Shown here one piece after another: positions 16,684-23,056 of a DNA stretch of 24,752 bases (the stretch's first letter is position 1; every line of letters begins with the position of its first letter). A program made the position numbers and the translations under genes. The notes beneath the pieces were generated by a model. It was not told the origin of the DNA, made no database searches, and worked only from the letters and a program-made list of their open reading frames with translations. The stretch lies in assembly GCA_037144355.1 (NCBI GenBank), contig JBAWWY010000021.1, positions 1-24,752 on the forward strand, read 5' to 3'. The stretch comes from JBAWWY01 sp037144355. GTDB taxonomy: Bacteria; Bacillota; Clostridia; Peptostreptococcales; Anaerovoracaceae.

Positions 16684-17168
16684 ATGAAGTTGTAGTTGTT
16701 GGGATTTCAGATTATAAGCTGACCAGGGATCCCAACATACTTGTTACCCATGCCCTTGGATCATGCGTGGGCATATGTCTTTATGATAGGCAGCTTAAAA
16801 TTGGAGGCCTTGCACATATTATGCTTCCAGATAGCACACAGTTCAAGGCAAACAATATAAATAGAATGAAATTTGCCGACACTGCAATTGTGGATTTAAT
16901 AAGGGCGCTTCAGGTACTGGGTGCGGATATGAAAAAAATAACAGCAAAGATAGCTGGTGGAGCTCAGATGTTTGCCGTGAACGAAAATTCAGCAATAGGT
17001 TCCATTGGGACTAGGAATGTTGAAAGTGTAAAAAATATTTTGCGAAGCCAAAGGATACCAATCATTTCCGAAGATGTGGGTTTCAATTATGGCCGGACGG
17101 TCTATTTTGATCTGGCGACGGGGTTGATGAAGGTTCAGTCACTAAATAATTTTGTAAGGGAAATATAG
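16680..17168 (+). CDS. cheD: Chemoreceptor glutamine deamidase CheD
   Basis: CheD deamidates glutamines on chemoreceptors and binds CheC. The catalytic triad can be read: C29 (HALGSCVGICLYD), H46 (GGLAHIMLP) and T23, with the same spacings (6 and 17 residues) as the characterised Thermotoga enzyme. Length is 162 residues, normal. It is translationally coupled to cheC by a four-base overlap and is the last gene of the first transcription unit, directly before an intrinsic terminator. Its targets are probably the two receptors coded from 19707 on. Confidence 0.96.
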   Translation: MNEVVVVGISDYKLTRDPNILVTHALGSCVGICLYDRQLKIGGLAHIMLPDSTQFKANNINRMKFADTAIVDLIRALQVLGADMKKITAKIAGGAQMFAVNENSAIGSIGTRNVESVKNILRSQRIPIISEDVGFNYGRTVYFDLATGLMKVQSLNNFVREI

Positions 17169-17169
17169 A

Positions 17170-17205
17170 AACATCCTCTATGTAAAACATGGAGGATGTT
17201 TTTTA
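17170..17205 (+). terminator. Intrinsic terminator after cheD
   Basis: AACATCCTCTATGT (17170-17183) pairs with ACATGGAGGATGTT (17187-17200) over 14 bp with one wobble pair and a three-base loop, followed by a run of T (17199-17204). It begins two bases after the cheD stop. This is a strong Rho-independent terminator and divides the large flagellar operon from the cheW/receptor unit. Confidence 0.93.
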
Positions 17206-17223
17206 TGTGAAAGCTATTTTCCA

Positions 17224-17250
17224 TAAAGTTTTATATCCCCAAGTCGATAT
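17224..17250 (+). promoter_or_regulatory. Sigma-28 (SigD/FliA) promoter of the first cheW
   Basis: TAAAGTTT (17224-17231), an 11-base spacer and GTCGATAT (17243-17250) match the sigma-28 consensus (TAAA-N15-GCCGATAT) with one mismatch. Transcription should begin about 7 bases later, leaving a leader of about 55 bases before the ATG at 17313. It lies just after the terminator at 17170-17205, and the cognate sigma gene is at 10411-11190. Confidence 0.9.
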
Positions 17251-17312
17251 AACCAGTATAACCAATAAAAGAAAAAGTGAACGAATATAAAATCTGAAGG
17301 GGGACTTAGGTA

Positions 17313-17804
17313 ATGGCAAAAGAAATTTCAGAGAGTGACAGAATGGATGAGGATAAGATATATGGGAAATATTTGACTTTCAATTTAGATAAAGAAGTAT
17401 TTGGAATGGAAGTGGAGTTTGTAACTGAAATCATCGAAATGCAAGAAATAACCGAAGTGCCAGAAACACCTCCCTTTGTCATCGGCATAATAAATCTGCG
17501 CGGGAAAATAATACCTGTCATCGATGTAAGATTGAAATTCAAGAAGGAAAAAGTTCCATATGACGATATGACTTGCATAATTGTAATTGATATCAATGAC
17601 ATGCAAGTAGGACTGATAGTTGACAATGTATCGGAAGTGGTGGATATCGCTGATACGGAAATTTCAGAGCCACCTGGCAACAAAACTGGATTTGACAACA
17701 ATTACATAAAGAAGATTGGCAGGTCTGGAAATGACGTGATTTTAATACTTGATGGATTGATGCTGCTTGGCAGGGACAATGCTGAGGCACTGGAGAAAGC
17801 TTAG
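17313..17804 (+). CDS. cheW: Chemotaxis coupling protein CheW (copy 1)
   Basis: CheW links chemoreceptors to the CheA kinase. The single CheW domain covers residues ~17-155, with VFGMEVEFVTEII, the conserved GIINLRGKIIPVIDVRLKF and VGLIVDNVSEVVDI. 163 residues is normal. GAAGGGGGA lies eight bases before the ATG. It has its own sigma-28 promoter. The downstream gene is a paralogue with the same length and a nearly identical core but different ends, so the two may couple different receptors. No cheA is in the window. Confidence 0.96.
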   Translation: MAKEISESDRMDEDKIYGKYLTFNLDKEVFGMEVEFVTEIIEMQEITEVPETPPFVIGIINLRGKIIPVIDVRLKFKKEKVPYDDMTCIIVIDINDMQVGLIVDNVSEVVDIADTEISEPPGNKTGFDNNYIKKIGRSGNDVILILDGLMLLGRDNAEALEKA

Positions 17805-17822
17805 TTTATTAATTACAGATAG

Positions 17823-17849
17823 TGAAGTTTTAATAACTTATGCCGATAT
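17823..17849 (+). promoter_or_regulatory. Sigma-28 (SigD/FliA) promoter of the second cheW
   Basis: TGAAGTTT (17823-17830), an 11-base spacer and a perfect GCCGATAT (17842-17849) give one mismatch in the -35 half. It lies in the 125-base gap between the two cheW genes, about 80 bases before the second ATG. No terminator is seen in the gap, so read-through from the first cheW is likely and this adds a second start for cheW2, cheR, the MBL gene and the receptors. Confidence 0.88.
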
Positions 17850-17929
17850 ACAAGTAACAAACAAATCACAATATTACATTATTGAATATGAATAAATAGT
17901 ATGTAAAAGTACAAAAAGGAGTTGAGAGA

Positions 17930-18421
17930 ATGTCTGACCAGAAAGATGAAAAAATCCTGCAAGAGGAGGATACCCAGCACGGAAGATTCTTGACATTTTT
18001 GTTGGGAAAAGAAGTTTTCGGCATGGAAATAAAACATGTTACGGAAATTATTGGAATGCAGGCAATCACCGCCGTACCTGAAGTTCCCACATATGTAAAG
18101 GGGATTATCAACTTGAGAGGCAAGATTATTCCAGTGATTGATGTAAGGCTGAAATTCAAGAAAGAACCAGTGCCATACGGGGATAGGACATGCATCATTG
18201 TTATTGACATTCATGAGATTTCAGTTGGCTTAATAATCGACAATGTGTCAGAGGTGCTGACTATTTCGGATGATGACATAGCGGTACCACCTAGCAATAG
18301 GACGGGATTTGAAAACAAGTATATCAAGGGAATAGGCAAGTCGGAAAATTGCGTAACGCTTCTCTTAGATTGCGAGAAATTATTAAATGATGACGAAATT
18401 TACGCAGTTTCAAACATCTAA
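17930..18421 (+). CDS. cheW: Chemotaxis coupling protein CheW (copy 2)
   Basis: A second CheW of 163 residues with VFGMEIKHVTEIIGMQ, GIINLRGKIIPVIDVRLKF and VGLIIDNVSEVLTI. The central 100 residues are very close to copy 1, while the first 15 and last 30 residues differ, which points to an old tandem duplication. AAAAAGGAG precedes the ATG. It lies 15 bases before cheR and in the same reading frame, with only one TAA (18419-18421) between them, so stop read-through would yield a CheW-CheR fusion; I see no signal that this happens. Confidence 0.96.
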   Translation: MSDQKDEKILQEEDTQHGRFLTFLLGKEVFGMEIKHVTEIIGMQAITAVPEVPTYVKGIINLRGKIIPVIDVRLKFKKEPVPYGDRTCIIVIDIHEISVGLIIDNVSEVLTISDDDIAVPPSNRTGFENKYIKGIGKSENCVTLLLDCEKLLNDDEIYAVSNI

Positions 18422-18436
18422 AAAGGAGGCCTGAAA

Positions 18437-19039
18437 ATGGCATTTACTTATTTTTTCAGAGACTTGCAGACGCTTGAAATGATATGCGAGCATGCACTTC
18501 CATCTTTGCGGACCAAAAGCCACATAAATATTTGGGATGCAGGGTGTGCGATGGGTCCAGAACCATTTACCTTGGCCATTCTCCTAAGGGAAAGAATTGG
18601 AAACATGTATTTCCGTAATGTCAAGATAAAGGCTACGGATATTGATGGAAGCAATCTCTTTGATACCATTATTCAGGAAGCCATATACCCAAGAGAGCAA
18701 GTGGAAAGAATACCAAAAGATATTTTTGAGAAATATTTTGTTGCAGACGATAAGGAAGACCACTTCAGGATACAGGATGAAATAAGAAAATCTGTTTCTT
18801 TCAGGAAACATGACTTGCTGACATTGGAAACCATTGGAAACGACTTTGGGCTTATACTCTGCAAAAATGTCCTGCTTCATTTCAACGAAGCTCAGAGAAT
18901 AGAAGTGATAAGAATGTTTCACAATTCTCTAATCGAAGGCGGATATCTGGCAATGGAACAGACCCAGAAACTTCCAAAGGAGCTTGAAGAATTGTTTGTA
19001 CCAGTTGTTTCAAATGCGCAATTGTATAAAAAAGCATGA
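18437..19039 (+). CDS. cheR: Minimal CheR-type chemoreceptor methyltransferase lacking the N-terminal domain
   Basis: CheR methylates receptor glutamates using S-adenosylmethionine. This protein has only 200 residues against ~260-280 in the family. It begins directly at the linker to the SAM domain (TYFFRDLQTLEMICEHALPSL) and lacks the N-terminal helical domain; nothing can be hidden upstream because the frame there is cheW2. The SAM motif is altered, WDAGCAMGPEPFTLAILL where WSAGCSTGEEPYSLA is usual, but ATDID, the beta-subdomain region (YPREQVERIP) and CKNVLLHF are retained. AAAAAGGAGG gives strong initiation. It may be a working short CheR with another way of docking, or a specialised or reduced paralogue. 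Confidence 0.85.
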   Translation: MAFTYFFRDLQTLEMICEHALPSLRTKSHINIWDAGCAMGPEPFTLAILLRERIGNMYFRNVKIKATDIDGSNLFDTIIQEAIYPREQVERIPKDIFEKYFVADDKEDHFRIQDEIRKSVSFRKHDLLTLETIGNDFGLILCKNVLLHFNEAQRIEVIRMFHNSLIEGGYLAMEQTQKLPKELEELFVPVVSNAQLYKKA

Positions 19040-19064
19040 AATAGAAATATAGGAAAAGAACAAA

Positions 19065-19664
19065 ATGAAGATAGCCAACTTGTCAATAAATAGCAATATT
19101 TACACATCAAATGTCTATTTGCTAACAGGAAACTGGAATACGATGAATGATGTGAACACCCTGATCGACGTAGGCAGGGACTTGGCAATTTTAGAACAGA
19201 TCGATGATGCTTCCACAGGAGTTGGAAAACAGAGGGTCGAAAAGGTTGTTTTAACCCATAGCCATTACGACCATGCCAGCCTTCTTCCAGTAATAAAAAA
19301 AATATACAATCCAAAAGTACTGGCTGCTTCTCAAATTCTGGAAAACGTGGATATTATTCTTAAAGGTGGTGAATTGCTTAAAATTGCTGACAAGGAATTC
19401 GAAGTCATATGTACACCAGGCCATAGCAACGACTCAATATGTCTTTACTGTGAAGAAGAAAAAGTATTATTTGCTGGAGATACGCCACTAGTAATAATTG
19501 GAAGGCAAAATACTTATGAGGAGCCTTTCACCAAAGCTCTTGAGTATATTGCAAGGAAAAAGATTGAAACGATTTATTTTGGACACGGAGAGCCATTGAA
19601 AGTAAATTGCGCAAAAACACTTCTACGCTCTCTGGACAATATAAGGAACCCGATTCAAAAATGA
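19065..19664 (+). CDS. Metallo-beta-lactamase-fold hydrolase in a chemotaxis unit
   Basis: A 199-residue single-domain MBL-fold protein. The metal-binding set is complete: H65-S-H67-Y-D69-H70 (LTHSHYDHA), H120 (TPGHSNDS), D139 (FAGDTPL) and H174 (YFGHGEP), the glyoxalase II-like two-metal arrangement. No signal peptide is seen, so it is cytoplasmic. The substrate cannot be read from sequence. It lies 25 bases after cheR and 42 before a receptor gene, on the same probable transcript. Diiron MBL-fold proteins (ODP) serve as oxygen/iron sensors for chemotaxis in some anaerobes, but those carry a Glu in the metal motif, which this protein does not. Confidence 0.85.
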   Translation: MKIANLSINSNIYTSNVYLLTGNWNTMNDVNTLIDVGRDLAILEQIDDASTGVGKQRVEKVVLTHSHYDHASLLPVIKKIYNPKVLAASQILENVDIILKGGELLKIADKEFEVICTPGHSNDSICLYCEEEKVLFAGDTPLVIIGRQNTYEEPFTKALEYIARKKIETIYFGHGEPLKVNCAKTLLRSLDNIRNPIQK

Positions 19665-19706
19665 GCAGTTAAAACCAAAAATAAGACAACAGGAGGTTGA
19701 ATAATT

Positions 19707-22700
19707 ATGAAATGGTTTTATGATATGAAAATTAGCGCCAAGTTATTAACCGGATTTATAATCGTCGCTCTATTGGCAGCGACGGTAGGGGCTATTGGAT
19801 ATAGTGGTATGAGTCAAGTCAAAAAAGCACAGGATGAGGGTGCTACTATCTATCTTCCAAGCATTCAAGCACTATTGACTATGAGTGAGGCACAAACTGC
19901 TGTGGATAGTGCAGAGAATGCCTTGCTTAATGAGGAACTTGTTGGACAGGATAGACAAGCTCAATATGACAGAATAACGGCTTTCTTAAAAAGAGCAGAA
20001 GAAGCAAGAGCAATATATGAACCACTACCCCAATCAGCGGACGAAAAAGTTGTGTGGGATAAATTTGTACCAGCTTGGGATAAATGGATAGCTGATGATG
20101 CTCAATTTCAGAAATTATCCAAACAGTTTGAAACAAGCAAATCTTTAGCTTTTCACTCTGAAATGGTTAAACAGGCATTAGTAACAAATGGTGTTTCATT
20201 TAATAATGCTGAAACACTTCTAATGCAAGTAGTAGCAATCAATCAAGGAAATGCTAAATCAGCCGATTCAAACGCTGATTCAGCAGCGAAAACCGCAACA
20301 ACATTGTTGATAATGATTATAGTAATCGCATTTTTAATCTCCATTGGTCTTGGATTATTATTAAGTAGAATCATTAGTAAACCCTTGAAAAAAACGGCAA
20401 ACATGATTCAGGAAATGAAGATGGGGCACCTAGGTCTAAGATTGAACATGAAGACGAAAGATGAAATAGGACAAATGGCAGTTGCTATGGACGATTTTGC
20501 GGATGATCTGCAAAATGTGGTTATAGCGACAATGAAAAAGATATCATTGGGTGATGTAACTTCGGTTATTACACTAAAAGATGAAAAAGATGAAATCTCG
20601 CCAGCATTAATTCAGACTAACGAAGCAATAAAAGGATTGATTGCTGAAGCAGGGATGCTTTCAGTAGCAGCAGTTGAAGGAAGGCTCGACACAAGAGGAA
20701 ATGCGGCAGTCTTTAGTGGCGGATACAAGGATATAGTTGAAGGTGTCAACAAGACACTTGATGCGGTAATAGGACCATTGAATGTAGCGGCGGAATATGT
20801 TGACAGAATCAGCAAAGGCGATATGCCTCCTAAGATCTCTGACAGTTACAACGGGGACTTCAATGAAATCAAGAACAATTTAAACACATGCATAGACGCA
20901 GTCAACGCTCTAGTCGAAGATGCAGTATTGCTTTCAGTAGCAGCCGTAGAAGGAAGACTAGACACCAGGGCGGACGCAGGCAAACATGCTGGTGACTTTG
21001 CAAGAATCGTAGATGGCGTGAACAAGACACTGGATGCGGTAATCGGACCATTGAATGTGGCAGCGGAATACGTGGACAGGATCAGCAAAGGCGACATGCC
21101 TCCTAAGATATCTGACAGCTACAACGGGGACTTCAATGAAATCAAGAACAATTTAAACACATGCATAGACGCAGTCAACGCTCTAGTCGAAGACGCAGTA
21201 TTGCTTTCAGTAGCAGCTGTGGAAGGAAGACTAGACACCAGGGCGGATGCAAGCAAACATGCTGGTGACTTTGCAAGAATCGTAGATGGAGTCAACAAGA
21301 CACTGGATGCGGTAATAGGACCATTGAATGTGGCAGCTGAATACGTGGACAGAATCAGCAAAGGCGATATGCCTCCTAAGATCTCAGACAGCTACAACGG
21401 GGACTTCAATGAAATCAAAAACAACTTGAACACATGCATAGACGCAGTCAACGCTCTAGTTGAAGACGCAGTATTGCTTTCAGTAGCAGCTGTGGAAGGA
21501 AGACTAGACACCAGGGCGGATGCAAGCAAACATGCTGGTGACTTTGCAAGAATCGTAGATGGAGTCAACAAGACACTGGATGCGGTAATAGGACCATTGA
21601 ATGTGGCAGCTGAATACGTGGACAGAATCAGCAAAGGCGATATGCCTCCTAAGATCTCAGACAGCTACAACGGGGACTTCAATGAAATCAAAAACAACTT
21701 GAACACATGCATAGACGCAGTCAACGCTCTAGTTGAAGACGCAGGAATGCTAGCTGTGGCAGCCGTAGAAGGAAGACTAGACACCAGGGCGGACGCAAGC
21801 AAACATGAAGGAGACTTTGCAAAGATTGTAAAGGGTGTAAACAGTACTCTTGATGCAGTAATCGGACCAGTGAAAGAAGCTTTGAGCGTACTTACTGAAA
21901 TGTCCAAAGGTAACCTCTCAATCAGCATGAACGGAGATTACAAAGGTGACTATGCACAAATCAAGGTAACGCTAAATGATACAATCAGTACAATATTAAG
22001 TTATGTAAGTGAGATCTCACAAGTGCTTACAGCTATGGCAGATGGAGATCTTCAGCAGGCGATTACAGCCGACTATAGGGGAGACTTCATAGATATCAAG
22101 AATTCACTTAACAATATAATTGGATCACTAAATGATGTGCTTGGAGATATCAATGATGCATCTGACCAGGTAGCATCAGGATCAAAACAAGTATCAGATG
22201 GAAGCCAGGCTCTTTCCCAGGGATCCACCGAGCAGGCAAGCTCTATTGAGGAATTGACAGCATCTATTGTGGAAATTGCTACACAGACAAAGCAAAACGC
22301 CATGAATGCAAACCAAGCCAATGAACTTGCAACAACAGCTAAGGACAATGCAGCCTCCGGAAATGAACAGATGAAAGAAATGCTCAATTCCATGAAGGAA
22401 ATCAATGCATCCTCAGCAAACATATCCAAGATTATCAAGGTAATCGACGAGATTGCATTCCAGACAAACATACTTGCATTAAATGCTGCTGTTGAAGCGG
22501 CAAGAGCAGGACAGCACGGTAAAGGATTTGCAGTTGTAGCAGAAGAAGTTAGAAACCTTGCAGCAAGAAGTGCAAACGCTGCCAAGGAAACTACAGACTT
22601 AATCGAAGGATCAATAACCAAAGTTCAAGTAGGGACAAAGATCGCCAATGATACGGCAGTTGCCCTAGTGGAAATTGTAAATGATGTAGAAAAGGCGGCC

Positions 22701-23018
22701 AAACTGGTAGGACAGATAGCAGAAGCCTCAAACGAACAAGCAACAGGCATAGCTGAAGTAAACAAGGGAATCGAACAAGTATCCCAAGTTATTCAGAACA
22801 ATTCCGCAACTGCAGAAGAAAGTGCCGCTGCTAGTGAGGAATTATCCGGTCAGGCAGAGCTTTTGAAAGAAATGGTAAGCAGATTCAGGCTAAAAAAGAG
22901 TTCAAAAAGCAATTCTGGTCGTGAACAAAAGATGATTTCTGGAGCAAGGGACAATGACACACCAAAAGCCGGTAGACCAAAAATCCTGTTAAGTCAGGAT
23001 GAAGCCGATAAATATTAG
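19707..23018 (+). CDS. Giant methyl-accepting chemotaxis protein with tandem di-HAMP repeats
   Basis: A 1103-residue receptor. TM1 is ~11-33, followed by an extracytoplasmic four-helix-bundle sensor of ~160 residues (~34-195), TM2 ~197-220 and a first HAMP (~220-272). A further HAMP-like segment (~274-314) leads to five 91-residue units (315-405, 406-496, 497-587, 588-678, and a diverged 679-~770), each holding two HAMP-like halves (AVEGRLDTRADA and RISKGDMPPKISDSYNGDF). One last HAMP (~772-815) leads to the signalling domain (~816-1060), whose tip is DEIAFQTNILALNAAVEAAR (~914-933). The C-terminus is a basic then acidic tail without a CheR-docking NWETF-type pentapeptide. ACAGGAGG precedes the ATG. 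About 13 HAMP-like segments in all is an extreme number. Confidence 0.95.
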   Translation: MKWFYDMKISAKLLTGFIIVALLAATVGAIGYSGMSQVKKAQDEGATIYLPSIQALLTMSEAQTAVDSAENALLNEELVGQDRQAQYDRITAFLKRAEEARAIYEPLPQSADEKVVWDKFVPAWDKWIADDAQFQKLSKQFETSKSLAFHSEMVKQALVTNGVSFNNAETLLMQVVAINQGNAKSADSNADSAAKTATTLLIMIIVIAFLISIGLGLLLSRIISKPLKKTANMIQEMKMGHLGLRLNMKTKDEIGQMAVAMDDFADDLQNVVIATMKKISLGDVTSVITLKDEKDEISPALIQTNEAIKGLIAEAGMLSVAAVEGRLDTRGNAAVFSGGYKDIVEGVNKTLDAVIGPLNVAAEYVDRISKGDMPPKISDSYNGDFNEIKNNLNTCIDAVNALVEDAVLLSVAAVEGRLDTRADAGKHAGDFARIVDGVNKTLDAVIGPLNVAAEYVDRISKGDMPPKISDSYNGDFNEIKNNLNTCIDAVNALVEDAVLLSVAAVEGRLDTRADASKHAGDFARIVDGVNKTLDAVIGPLNVAAEYVDRISKGDMPPKISDSYNGDFNEIKNNLNTCIDAVNALVEDAVLLSVAAVEGRLDTRADASKHAGDFARIVDGVNKTLDAVIGPLNVAAEYVDRISKGDMPPKISDSYNGDFNEIKNNLNTCIDAVNALVEDAGMLAVAAVEGRLDTRADASKHEGDFAKIVKGVNSTLDAVIGPVKEALSVLTEMSKGNLSISMNGDYKGDYAQIKVTLNDTISTILSYVSEISQVLTAMADGDLQQAITADYRGDFIDIKNSLNNIIGSLNDVLGDINDASDQVASGSKQVSDGSQALSQGSTEQASSIEELTASIVEIATQTKQNAMNANQANELATTAKDNAASGNEQMKEMLNSMKEINASSANISKIIKVIDEIAFQTNILALNAAVEAARAGQHGKGFAVVAEEVRNLAARSANAAKETTDLIEGSITKVQVGTKIANDTAVALVEIVNDVEKAAKLVGQIAEASNEQATGIAEVNKGIEQVSQVIQNNSATAEESAAASEELSGQAELLKEMVSRFRLKKSSKSNSGREQKMISGARDNDTPKAGRPKILLSQDEADKY
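20649..22013 (+). repeat. Tandem 273-bp (91-aa) coding repeats, five units, in the first receptor gene
   Basis: Units start at 20649, 20922, 21195, 21468 and 21741, each 273 bases. Units 3 and 4 (21195-21467 and 21468-21740) are identical base for base on direct reading. Units 1 and 2 are close with scattered silent changes, and unit 5 keeps only its first half. Reading frame is kept throughout, so copy number can change without breaking the gene. Period was checked on the recurring ATGCCTCCTAAGAT core. Confidence 0.97.
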
Positions 23019-23056
23019 CACAAAAAATTAAATGAAAATCAAAAGCGGGGGAAAAA

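Noticed and set aside
19065..19664. Assignment of the MBL-fold protein as the ODP oxygen sensor
   Set aside because: ODP and flavodiiron proteins carry Glu in the metal motif; this protein has the H-x-H-x-D-H form and is shorter, so only an analogy is justified.
22985..23011. GCCGATAA at the end of the first receptor gene as promoter for the second
   Set aside because: No TAAA-like -35 at 14-16 bases upstream; the sequence codes for the last residues of the receptor.
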